Positions 1 through 8,800 of a stretch of 32,905 nt of DNA are shown here, piece after piece. The DNA comes from a virus. The translations under genes and the position numbers were made by a program. Below the pieces are notes generated by a model. It ran no database searches, was not told the DNA's origin, and saw only the letters and a program-made list of their open reading frames with translations. Within the stretch, counting starts at the first letter, position 1; each line of letters opens with the position of its first letter. The stretch lies in the IMG/VR virus record IMGVR_UViG_3300047171_000145, positions 1 to 32,905 of that record; one strand, written 5' to 3'.

Positions 1-354
1 TCAGCATTGAAGTGTCGAAAGACGGGCTTGCTCGCGGCGGATGTAGACCTGATCTTTGCTGCGCTGCGCGAACGCCGCTTCGCGAATCGTCTGCCGCGCG
101 GGACTCAGAATCGGCAGAATTTCAGCCGTGGCGAGCTTGTCGAACCACGCGTCCTCGACGCGATCTTTCACAGCTTGCAACGCGAGAAATTCTTGTCGGC
201 GCCGAGCGACGCACGTCGAATACGTCTGCTGCGAACTCATCGCGAGCGTCGATGTGACGAGCGCCGAATGGACATAGCTTCCGAGGATCGCCGTGCCGAT
301 CGCGAGCGCGATCACGGCATACTCCGCCCAGGTCGGGCGACGAAACGCGAGCAC
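1..354 (-). CDS. Small N-terminally anchored protein, possible inner-membrane spanin
   Basis: The 117-residue product has one clear membrane segment at about residues 12-33, followed by a charged, mostly helical tail rich in Arg, Gln and Glu. It starts at GTG directly after the TAG of the preceding membrane-protein gene and ends with TGA at bases 3-1, so it is complete. A single N-terminal anchor with a long helical domain at the end of the tail operon resembles Rz-type inner-membrane spanins, which join inner and outer membranes during lysis. That is inference from topology and position only; no outer-membrane partner or endolysin is inside the window. Two cysteines (in TCVA and at the C-terminal LQC) could form disulfides. 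It could equally be another phage membrane protein of unknown role. Confidence 0.55.
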   Translation of the reverse strand: MLAFRRPTWAEYAVIALAIGTAILGSYVHSALVTSTLAMSSQQTYSTCVARRRQEFLALQAVKDRVEDAWFDKLATAEILPILSPARQTIREAAFAQRSKDQVYIRREQARLSTLQC

Positions 355-633
355 CTAGATCTCCTCGACCTCGACGTCCTCGAAACGATACCGGCCGATC
401 GCGTAGCCGGCGAGCGAAAAGATCATGTACGTGAAGAGATTGGTGACGAGCCAGAACACCCAACCCTCGGGGCGGATGCGATGGAAGAATCCGAAGGTCA
501 GGATGCACCCGAGCGACATCGCGAGCACGCACGCACAGACCGCGGCTAAGGCGGATTGGTAGGTCCGCTTAACTCTTTGGATCGGAGTTGGGGCGCCATC
601 GTCGACGAGGTCGCTTCCGGTGATGATGATATT
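355..633 (-). CDS. Two-pass membrane protein segment, start unresolved (possible frameshift product)
   Basis: This frame encodes about 92 residues with two strong membrane spans (around LAAVCACVLAMSLGCILTF and WVFWLVTNLFTYMIFSLAGY) and an acidic end, EDVEVEEI. It uses the ATC, GAC, CTC and GTC codons favoured elsewhere in the window, so I judge it coding. No ATG, GTG or TTG with a ribosome binding site precedes it: the first are GTG at 528 and ATG at 519, both inside the first span. The frame is entered naturally by a -1 shift from the upstream gene at an A6 run (637-632). A fused product would be about 188 residues with four membrane spans. Either programmed frameshifting, a homopolymer error or a noncanonical start explains it. 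A holin-like role is possible by position but unproven. Confidence 0.5.
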   Translation of the reverse strand, partial: NIIITGSDLVDDGAPTPIQRVKRTYQSALAAVCACVLAMSLGCILTFGFFHRIRPEGWVFWLVTNLFTYMIFSLAGYAIGRYRFEDVEVEEI

Positions 634-920
634 TTTTCGGGGCTCGGATCGGAGGGATCCGATTGATCGCCAACCACGATTCGCAGAGTCGGAATTCGTG
701 GGTTCGTGGATCGAAGCTCCACGAGAAACGAACGCGTCGCCGTCAGTTTGGTCGCTCCCAGCACCGCCACCGCTATCGTCGCGAACGGCCCTATGTGCTG
801 ATAGTGATCGAACACGATCTCGCAGTAGAGCATCACGCCCACGCCAATAGGCGCGAGTAACGAAATCCACAGCTGCAAGGCTTTGCGGAACGCTATCGCG
901 TCGAAGGACCATCGGCTCAC
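546..920 (-). CDS. Membrane protein, candidate holin-region protein
   Basis: The ORF of 124 residues starts at GTG (920) behind a purine-rich GGAGAAGAG. It has two hydrophobic segments, about residues 15-37 and 44-62, then a hydrophilic stretch. Residues up to about 96 look coding. The last 28 residues (Ser-rich, using ATA and repeated TCA codons) look like the shadow of the overlapping membrane segment in the next frame. The true product may therefore switch frame at the A6 run and continue to base 355. Between this gene and the hub gene lie 134 bases with no convincing gene. Placement right after the tail fibre/hub genes fits a lysis or membrane function, but I do not recognise a family. 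Confidence 0.5.
   Translation of the reverse strand: MSRWSFDAIAFRKALQLWISLLAPIGVGVMLYCEIVFDHYQHIGPFATIAVAVLGATKLTATRSFLVELRSTNPRIPTLRIVVGDQSDPSDPSPEKISSSPEATSSTMAPQLRSKELSGPTNPP
632..637 (-). other. A6 run at a coding-frame switch
   Basis: On the minus strand the codons GAA AAA ATA contain six consecutive A. Upstream coding is in the frame ending at 546; good downstream coding is in the -1 frame ending at 355. Slippage of the lysine codon back by one base keeps perfect AAA pairing and enters the second frame at AAT. I cannot tell a programmed site from a sequencing or assembly indel. Confidence 0.4.
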
Positions 921-1054
921 TCAAAGCGTCTCTTCTCCGACTGGAGGCTAAGCGTAAGGTGAGAACTCGTGTGGAGCCGCGTTCTAAGCTCGTCGCTTCG
1001 CCATGGCAACGATCTTCTTCCGCTTGATCGGCCCAGCGGATTTTTGCGGCGCAC

Positions 1055-3886
1055 TTACGCCGTGCGGATCGCGACGAGCTCGAGCAGATTACCGCGCTCG
1101 AGCGATGCGCTATTCGCGTTGTTGAACGAAAGCGTGACGCTCGGCGTGTCGCCGCCAGCCGCGGTTCCAATGATCTCGACGTAGCTCGGTGCGTCGCTTC
1201 GCGAAGGTCCGTTGGTCTGCGGACTTTCTTGCGAAATCGAGCATCCCGAAAGCGTGAGCTCGAGCACGTAGTTGATGACTTCCGCCGATGCGCGCGCGAT
1301 CACGGTCCACGTGCCAGCCGATAGCGGCCCCGGCAACGCGACCGTTAGCGACGACGTATTCGTGATGCGTGCGACGGCCGGAACGACGCCGCCGATCGGG
1401 ACGAAGCCGGTCGCCGTTGCAGCGCCGTTCGAATCGAGGTAACGCACGCCAGCGGCCGGCACGACTTGCGGTACTGTCGCGAGGATCGTCGACGCCGATG
1501 TGCGACCGAGTTGATCAATCGATCGAAGCTCAAGAGTCCAAAAGCGATCGGATGCGAGGGCGATCCCGACGCTATACGCGTTCGTGTCGTTGGGATCGAT
1601 CTCGATGCTGCGCTGCGGCCCGACAACCGCGGTGCTCGTGCTTGATCCTGACCCGAATCCGCCGCCCTCATTTGGAATCAAGCGGCGCGCGCCCCCGCTC
1701 GTCGCTGCGTAGACGTCGACGACGAACTTGTTGAGATACGGCGACGTGTAGAGCGGATACGACAGCGTGAAGTCGATGCCGAACTGCGTGGTGAGAAATC
1801 CCGTATCCGGACCGTCCGTGACCGCGACGGAACTGACGATCGGCGCGGTGAGCTCGGAATCGGACGCGGTGCCGTACACGAGCGTGCGCACGTCGGTGAC
1901 GAACGGGACGCCGCCCTGTACCCAGATCGAAACGAGATTTTGCTGGACCGCCGTGTTCATCGGCGTCGCGCCTTTGGTGACGACGTATGCGCCTGCCGAA
2001 GTGATCGAGAGCGTATAATGCCCGTCGCCGTTCTGGCCTTCGTTCGCGCCACCGGAATTATCGATGAGTTGCGCGGGCCCGAACCCCGCCGCGTTCACGA
2101 TGCCGACGTTTGGAAAGACGGCTTCGACGGGCGAGGTCGTGATCTCAGCGGGATCAGACGACGTCGACGTCACCTGACCGCCGGCGCGCACATAGATCGA
2201 TTGGCGATTCGCCGGCGTCTCGGTGTTGAGGATCGCGGCTTGCACCGCGACTTCGGTTCCAAGCCGATAGATCGCATCGTCGAGGTACGGAACCGGCGAC
2301 GTCAGCGAGCAGGTCTGCGTGATGCGATCGCCTTTGATCGAGATCTTGACGTCGGAGATCCGCACCTGTTTGATCGTGGCTTCCGCCGATGGGATCTGCG
2401 GCGTTTCCCAGATCTGCACCCAGACGCCGGCTAAGATATCCGGGTTCGGCGTGAGCAGATCAAACGTACCCGTCGCGACCGGCGACGAGTGCAGATCTAG
2501 CTGATTCTTCGCATACGCTGCCGCCGCCGCAGCGGAGCAGATCGACGAGTTCGAAAGCGTTGTCTCGATCGCCGCGCCGAGCGCCGCGATCGACGCGGTG
2601 TCCTCGTACACGCCGTAGACCTGCGCGCCGTTTTCGTCTTGGCCGCCGAACACCGCGACCACGTTGAACACGTCCGCGTATTTCGTCTGCACATCGTAAT
2701 TGACGAGCTGCGCGTCCTTGAACAGATGGATGAATTTGACGCTCGAATCGACGTTCGGATCGGGGTCCGCCTCGACGATGACTTTGCGCGTGAGATCGCC
2801 TTTGGTGCGCACGTGCCAGATAAAGAGCTGGCCCGTCGTATCGTTGCGGCCGATCTTCGTGATTGTGTCGAGCGCATCGCCGAGCGCGACGTTCGTGAAC
2901 TGCGTCGGCTCGAGCGGGAACATCGGCAGCGGCACCGTCGGAGATCCGAAGTACGCGCTCGACTGATAATAATCGAGCAGCGAAAGCGTGAACTGGCCGG
3001 CGTCGAGACTCGGATTTCCGCCGACGCCGGGATTGATGTTGACGTCGACGATTGCGTCGTCGAGCAGCTTGAAGTCGCCGTCGCACGTGACGGTAATCTC
3101 ACCCGTCGTATCGAGTTCTTTTTGCTCGAAATCGGTGAAGTGCCCCGACCAGTACGGATCAGCCGGACGCGGCGTGTAGCGCTGCCAGATGAAGAGTTGG
3201 AAGAGATAGCGGAAGCCCAGCGCGCCGATCGTGTTGAACGGCCGGCGAAAGACGATCGTGCCGGCGGCGCTACCGCCGTTGATGACGTCCTCGACGTCGA
3301 TCGAGGCGATATCGGCCTGCGGGATATCGACGAGCTTGCCGTTCTGGTCGTAGATCAGAAGGGCCCAGACGAACTCGCTATTATTGACGTAATCGAAAGT
3401 CGGCTGCGAGAAGATATCGTCGGTGACGGTGACGTTCGCAACACCGAGCACGTTGGGCAGTCCCGACTGCACGAACGTGGCGATGATCGCCGTATCGTTG
3501 TTCGTGGGACCCGAAGTGAAAAGACCCGTTCCGGAGATAGATCCTTCGCTGCAGCTCCACGTAACTTCATCGGTGACGTCGAGCGTTGAACCCGAGCTCA
3601 GCGTCGCCGTTGCTTTAAATTGCTGCTGCTTCGCGTATCCCAGCGTCGTTTGCGGCGGCGTCACGGCGACCGAAACGATGACTGCGCCTTCAACGAGCGC
3701 TTCGACGTAGATCGATGCCACGCGCGCGTGCGATCTATCTTCGACGAGCGCTTCCGCGTAAACGGACGACACCCGCGCATGCGACGTGTCGGCCACGATT
3801 GCTTCCGCGTAGATCGACGCGACACGCGCGTGCGACGTATCGGCGACGAGCGCTTCCGCGTACGAAGAGGCGTTTCTAACGGCCAT
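1055..3886 (-). CDS. Tail hub / tail-tip protein with tandem repeats and Ig-like domain
   Basis: A 943-residue tail protein, the largest after the tape measure. Residues 6-67 form four tandem 17-residue repeats of the pattern S-x-YAEALVxDxSHARV. Residues about 70-155 read like a bacterial Ig-like (Big2) fold: a value-type sequence with a WSCSEGSISG turn. Residues about 160-560 resemble siphovirus hub or tail-associated (Tal/gp27-like) proteins, and the remaining beta-rich part probably binds the host or carries fibres. It starts at ATG with GGGAG nine bases upstream and follows the lectin-like minor tail gene. Order after the distal tail protein supports a hub at the tail tip. No lysozyme, peptidase or transglycosylase motif is evident. 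Domain borders are by eye. Confidence 0.7.
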   Translation of the reverse strand: MAVRNASSYAEALVADTSHARVASIYAEAIVADTSHARVSSVYAEALVEDRSHARVASIYVEALVEGAVIVSVAVTPPQTTLGYAKQQQFKATATLSSGSTLDVTDEVTWSCSEGSISGTGLFTSGPTNNDTAIIATFVQSGLPNVLGVANVTVTDDIFSQPTFDYVNNSEFVWALLIYDQNGKLVDIPQADIASIDVEDVINGGSAAGTIVFRRPFNTIGALGFRYLFQLFIWQRYTPRPADPYWSGHFTDFEQKELDTTGEITVTCDGDFKLLDDAIVDVNINPGVGGNPSLDAGQFTLSLLDYYQSSAYFGSPTVPLPMFPLEPTQFTNVALGDALDTITKIGRNDTTGQLFIWHVRTKGDLTRKVIVEADPDPNVDSSVKFIHLFKDAQLVNYDVQTKYADVFNVVAVFGGQDENGAQVYGVYEDTASIAALGAAIETTLSNSSICSAAAAAAYAKNQLDLHSSPVATGTFDLLTPNPDILAGVWVQIWETPQIPSAEATIKQVRISDVKISIKGDRITQTCSLTSPVPYLDDAIYRLGTEVAVQAAILNTETPANRQSIYVRAGGQVTSTSSDPAEITTSPVEAVFPNVGIVNAAGFGPAQLIDNSGGANEGQNGDGHYTLSITSAGAYVVTKGATPMNTAVQQNLVSIWVQGGVPFVTDVRTLVYGTASDSELTAPIVSSVAVTDGPDTGFLTTQFGIDFTLSYPLYTSPYLNKFVVDVYAATSGGARRLIPNEGGGFGSGSSTSTAVVGPQRSIEIDPNDTNAYSVGIALASDRFWTLELRSIDQLGRTSASTILATVPQVVPAAGVRYLDSNGAATATGFVPIGGVVPAVARITNTSSLTVALPGPLSAGTWTVIARASAEVINYVLELTLSGCSISQESPQTNGPSRSDAPSYVEIIGTAAGGDTPSVTLSFNNANSASLERGNLLELVAIRTA
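3686..3871 (-). repeat. Four 51-bp tandem repeats encoding 17-residue units
   Basis: Tyrosines at residues 9, 26, 43 and 60 of the hub mark an exact 17-residue period. Copies 1 to 3 keep SHARV, and copy 4 diverges into the Ig-like domain after VEALVEG. The DNA copies remain clearly similar (recurring cttccgcgta and cgcgcgtgcga), pointing to recent duplication or gene conversion. Confidence 0.85.
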
Positions 3887-3906
3887 CGGGTGCGCTCCCT
3901 ACGGCC

Positions 3907-4968
3907 CTAGCTGACGAGCTTTACGGCTGCCTGCAGCGTCGTGAGATCGCCGATCGCCCACGCGGCGGACGTGAGCGGATTCGTTTCGAAAGCCTGGACC
4001 AAGGGTTCGTAGCTTTGGGGCACGCTACGCGCGGCGCCAAACGATTCGGTCGTGCCGTTGCCGACGCCGATCTCGACGGTGTGAGACTGCGTATCGTCCG
4101 TGCGCGCGACGGCGGTTACTTGAACCGCGAGCACGGCCGACAGCGCGACGTCTGCGGGCGCGAATGCTAGCGCGTAGTCGTCGATATCGCCCGCGTTCGC
4201 GTCGCTCACGTATTGCGAATCGCTCGGTTCGGTCGTCGCGACGCACGCGTGATTCGTGGACTGGCCGTTCGGCGTCCAGGCGTTCACGCGACCGTTGCCG
4301 CTGACCGATCCCGTGAGCACGCGCGTCGGCGGAAGGATCCCGGTGTACGGCCCGCTCGTCGGATCGTAGAGGCAGAAATGATCCAAGATCACCTGGGCAG
4401 ACGAGCAGAACCCGCCAACGGCAGCGATGACGGCATCGTTTGAAGTGGTGATATTGGACGCGGTTGCGACCTGCGTGCCGTTCGCGTACAACGTCATCGT
4501 GCCGTTGCTCGATGAGCCCGCCGTGATATCGATATCGATGTAGTTCCAGGAATTCGGATTGAGGGTCGCGCCGGAGGTCTGAGCGCACTCCACCGTTTGC
4601 TGTCCCGAGTTCGGATTGACGTAGCGAAATTGCAGATAGCCTTCGTCGAACTCGATCGTTCCGACTCGATTGCCGTTGAGATCGTAAAACGCAAAAAGCG
4701 TGTTGTAATTCTGTCCCGATGGAGCCCACGCTCCGATATAAAACTCGAGGCGAATGATGATGCGCGCGACCGGATTAGGAATGTCCATATATCCGTTGTT
4801 GTCGCCTTGAGCGGGTCGGCCGCTTCCGTAAACCAAGGCCGGAGTTCCAAAGCGGCCGCCGGTTGGATTGATTGATCCGCCGCGACTGAGCGGGCTGCCT
4901 AGCGGATAATGCTTTGCGAATTGGTCCTGGCCGTATCCGCCGAATCCGTCCATGTAGAAAAGGCTCAC
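3907..4968 (-). CDS. Minor tail protein with LamG/concanavalin-like jelly roll
   Basis: This 353-residue protein starts at GTG with AGGAG five bases upstream. Residues about 1-200 look like a LamG/concanavalin A-type jelly roll: alternating strands, a WNYIDIDI strand, a GTMTLYANGTQ strand pair and a late ILDHFCLYD strand. The last 140 residues form a second beta-rich domain of a kind common next to such lectin folds in phage tails. It lies between the distal tail protein and the hub, so a tip-associated carbohydrate-binding or fibre role is likely. No catalytic motif is visible, and ligand specificity cannot be read from sequence. Confidence 0.65.
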   Translation of the reverse strand: MSLFYMDGFGGYGQDQFAKHYPLGSPLSRGGSINPTGGRFGTPALVYGSGRPAQGDNNGYMDIPNPVARIIIRLEFYIGAWAPSGQNYNTLFAFYDLNGNRVGTIEFDEGYLQFRYVNPNSGQQTVECAQTSGATLNPNSWNYIDIDITAGSSSNGTMTLYANGTQVATASNITTSNDAVIAAVGGFCSSAQVILDHFCLYDPTSGPYTGILPPTRVLTGSVSGNGRVNAWTPNGQSTNHACVATTEPSDSQYVSDANAGDIDDYALAFAPADVALSAVLAVQVTAVARTDDTQSHTVEIGVGNGTTESFGAARSVPQSYEPLVQAFETNPLTSAAWAIGDLTTLQAAVKLVS

Positions 4969-4992
4969 GAGATCTCCTCGCGCGATCGCGCG

Positions 4993-5844
4993 CTAGTACA
5001 GATATGCATCGTTCCAGACGATCGTCCACGTGAAGCCGCTCGACGATGCATTGTTGACGTCGACGGCGTTCTCGCCGCCGAGTAGATACGGAAAGAATTC
5101 CGCGTTTCCGATCGAGTTGAAGATCGCGCTCGCGGTGCTGAGCGTATCGAGTCGCGCGACGCCGTTGTACATGATCGCGTTCGGGCGATTGCGCGGGTTC
5201 GAGTCGATCGCGACGACGTCGCCGCTGGCGAGCGTGAGCGTCGGCGTGACCTGAACGACGCCGCCGAATCCCGCCGGCGAGATGCTGACCGCCGGACACG
5301 GGACATTGTTCGCCGTGGCCGTGATCGTGATGATCGGATACGCGATCGCGTTGCCGACCGCGGTGATCGTCTCGCTACCGGGTGCGAACGGTCCGCCGCT
5401 TCGTAGCGTGGCCGACTGCCACCGCGGATCCTCGGCAACGAAATCGATCTGCACGTCGATCGTCATCGCACGTCCGCCCTGCAGTGGCTTTGCTTTCATC
5501 ATTTTGCGCTGACAGATGATGACGCGCGCATCGGAGTCGCCGACGATCAACGGCTGCTTTCCCTGCGAAAGCGCGAGCTCCATGAGGTTGAGCTCGGCCG
5601 TCGCCTGATCGCGATTGAGGATGTAGTTTCCCGAAGAATCGACGGCGCCGTGCCCACCGATCGTGCCCGCGATCGAGATCGTCTTTGCTTTGCGCGATCC
5701 GATCGGGATGACGGATCCGTCGCGCAGCGGGATCTTCTGATCATCGAGATCATTCTCTTGATCGCGTTCGGACACGTAGAACGCCGCCGGAAAGACGTAG
5801 TCGCCGAACTGGATGAGGCTCGCCTGATATCCGACGACGCTCAT
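4993..5844 (-). CDS. Distal tail protein (Dit-like)
   Basis: The 283-residue product follows the tape measure with an ATGA overlap, the normal position of the distal tail protein, which forms the hexameric ring between tube and tip. The N-terminal half has the expected beta pattern: an early FGDYVFPAAFYVSERD segment, IPLRDGSVIPIG, and a FVAEDPRW segment typical of siphovirus tail-component proteins at the first-domain boundary. The C-terminal half is beta-rich, like the galectin-type domain of Dit. Identification rests on order, size and these general features rather than a diagnostic motif. Confidence 0.7.
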   Translation of the reverse strand: MSVVGYQASLIQFGDYVFPAAFYVSERDQENDLDDQKIPLRDGSVIPIGSRKAKTISIAGTIGGHGAVDSSGNYILNRDQATAELNLMELALSQGKQPLIVGDSDARVIICQRKMMKAKPLQGGRAMTIDVQIDFVAEDPRWQSATLRSGGPFAPGSETITAVGNAIAYPIITITATANNVPCPAVSISPAGFGGVVQVTPTLTLASGDVVAIDSNPRNRPNAIMYNGVARLDTLSTASAIFNSIGNAEFFPYLLGGENAVDVNNASSSGFTWTIVWNDAYLY

Positions 5845-8800
5845 CGCGTCACCAGATACGGCCGACTGCGCAGCAGCACGCGCGTCGCCTCGGCTTGCGC
5901 TTCGGAAATCGCCTGCACGTCGTCGACGCCGTGCATGTGATCGACGTTGATATCGCCCATGTTGATCGTCAGCGGCGCCGTCGCTTCGGACGCAGATGAT
6001 GTTGAAGATCCGGTAGTCGACGGCAACGTCGTCACGCCCGCGCCCGCGGTGAGCTGATTGCCGAGGTTCGTGAGCCCGTTCGTCACCGGAGTCGCGCTCG
6101 CGACGAGCTCTTGGAATGTCTGCTGAAGCGACAGACTTCCGGTCTGCACGGCATCTTGGAACGAGCTCATGATCTCGGTCATCCAGTTGCCGAGCTGCGA
6201 ATACGTCGTATCGTTGCCGTTGACTTCGAGATCGCCGATGTTCGGATCGCCGGGGCGCGTATTAAACGACGAGATCTGCCCCGTGCCGAGCGTCCCTTGC
6301 ATCTGCTCGTACTCCGACGCGCTGATTCCGGGCGGCGGCGCGCTCGCGGAAAACTTATCGAGATAGTCGACGATCGCCTGAAGGCCGTATGACGCGCTCT
6401 GGTTATTGCCGCCGGGCGCGGTGCTCGGCGGCGTAAGCCCCATCGCCTGGATGAACTCCGTGACGGAGCTCTGCGTGTTGTACGACGTTCCGTTCGCGCC
6501 GGCCGACGCGCTGCCCGCGCCGACGAGATTGGCCATCGTCTGCCCGTAGCCGGTCTGGCTCTCAAACATGTCGGGGTCTTTGGCCGCCGTCGGATGTGGG
6601 CCGAAAAAACTGCCGATGATCGAGCCGAGTGCCTGTCCGATCGCGGATCCGACCGGACCGCCGAAGATCGCGCCGACGATCGCGCCCGCGCCGCCGAGCG
6701 TTTCCGAAAACGTGCCGCCCTGGCTGAGCCCGGAAAACACTTCCATCGCGCCCGATGCGATTTGTAGCCCTTCGGTGACTTTTCCGAGCGCGCCGGTAAG
6801 ACCGCCGCTCGACGAGGACGTCGTTCCGGTCGTGATGCTATCGTTGAGATCGTTTACGGCTGAAGTGTTCGCCGACGTCGCATCTGCAGCGTCGCCCCAC
6901 GACCCCGCCGCGGCATCGCCCATATCGGCATCGCCCGCGTCCGAAGGCCCGAGCGGCCCCGTGTATTCGCCCGGAATGCTGCCGTCTGCCGGTGCCGGTG
7001 TGCTGCCGGGGCCATAGCCACCGTAGCCGCTATTGCTCCCGCCGATGTTGAACAGATTTTTGAAGAATCCGAGGATGCCGCCGCCGCCGCTGTTGAGGCC
7101 CGAGCCGATGCCGGCAACGGCAAGAACTTCTTTGAGCGCGATGACGCCTGCGAGAATCTGACCGAGCATCCCGAGCAGACCGCCGCCGAGGTTCGAGTTC
7201 TGCAGCGCGGCGGTGATCGGCGCGTTCCACTGGTCGCTTTGCGAGACGTCGATGGGCTGCGTCGAGAGCGTTGCGATCTTGCCGCTCGCGAGCTCGTTCT
7301 GCGTCGGCAGATCGTGCACGACCTGAATCAGCGGTGCCGTGCTCCCGTCGAGCGCGTTGAAGTTGTCGCTGAGGTTCGAGAGGATCGGGATCATAATCCC
7401 GATGAGCCGCAAGAGCCGCGCGAAGATGTTGTAGATATCGATCACCGCGTTTCCGAACGCGTTGAATACCGTGAGCACGCCGTCGATCACGGGGCGAAAC
7501 GCATCGAGCACCTGCGCGAGCACCTTGACGACCTGCGTTACCTCGGACTGCACATCGCGGTACGCTTTCGATTTTTCGATGATATCGCCGAGCAAAGCGG
7601 ACCAGTCGAATATCGCGGTTAGCCCGCCCTGCGGTGTCTCCGAAACTTTGAGGCCAGGGATGAGCTTCGAGAACGTAACCGCGAGCGTGTCGATCACGTT
7701 CGTGAGGTTGAGCTGCGATTTGCTCAGCGCATCGGTGTACGCCTGATGCGCCATCCGTTCGCTATCGATCGCGACGGTCAGATTGTAGTGCGCCTCTTCT
7801 TCTCTCTCTTGCGCCGCCGCGAGTTCTTCGGGTGATGCGTACGCATTCTCGCGCGCGAGCTCGAGTTCGCGCTTCGCAAGGTCATCCGCGATCTTGGCGA
7901 GCGCGACGTCGAGCTGCTGCTCGCGATCGGCGAAGAGCGCCTCGTTCGCCGGCGTTAATTGCCCCGATCGCTCCGCTTCCGATCGCTGCATGCGCAGCTC
8001 TTCTTGATCGCCGCGCACGCCGCGCGTCGCCATTTCGGCCGCGGCCTTGGCGATGTTGTCCGCGATCTTTTGCGTTTCGTCGGCGACGGCTTTGAATGCG
8101 GCCTGACCGTCGCGACCGATCTTCGCGATCGCGGAGTCGATGCGTTCGTATTCGAGCGCCGTCTGCTGTGCGCTGAGGCGATGCTGCGTCGCCTCCTTGT
8201 TGAGATCGATCGCATGCGACACGCGATCCTTATCCGTCGCCGGCAGATGATCAGCGAGCGCCGATTCCTTTTGGGCCGCCGTCATATATGCTTGTTTTTG
8301 AAGGAGCAACGCGGCTTGCAGATCGCGTTCCTTTGCGATCTCGTCGTTCTGCAAACGATAGAGCTCGAGCGCCTGCGTGAGATTTTGCGGATTGCCGCCC
8401 GGCAGTGAATCTTTGTAGGCGTCGACCTTTGTGCTCGAGCTTTCGAGTGCGACCTTCGCGCTTTCGACGCGCGCGATCGCGGCATCGAGCGCGGCCTGGA
8501 TCTGTGCCTTGGCGAGCGCGAGCGCATCGTCGATCGCTTTCTGATCGCCGCCTGGCTGCTTCTGCTGACCGCCGAGACCCGACCAGTCGGCCTTCGGGAT
8601 CTTCGGCGTCGCGACGATCGAGCTCAGCCAGCTCGCGAACTTCGACCATTCCGATTTTGCAAACGCGATGCCGGCGTCGATCCCGTTCTTGATGCCGTTG
8701 TAGAGCGTCGCCGTGGTTTTCGGCATGTAGATCGCCGCGGCGGACGCGAGCTCGCCGATGCCGACCGTCATCGTTGTGGGGCTGAGCGAATCGACGATGC

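Noticed and set aside
984-1004. Six-codon ATG ORF in the gap after the hub gene
   Set aside because: It is too short to support. The frame reads sensibly for about 30 codons but has no start; I left it out.
355-1170. One long 271-residue minus-strand protein
   Set aside because: Its first two thirds are Arg/Ser-rich shadow sequence across the hub end, a gap and another gene; only the last 92 residues look coding.
2639-3589. Long plus-strand ORF (316 codons) opposite the hub gene
   Set aside because: It is very rich in Arg, Asp, Glu and Val and mirrors the codon pattern of the minus-strand hub, whose own product has recognisable domains. The same applies to plus-strand ORFs at 18487-19224, 22798-23550 and 30133-31047.
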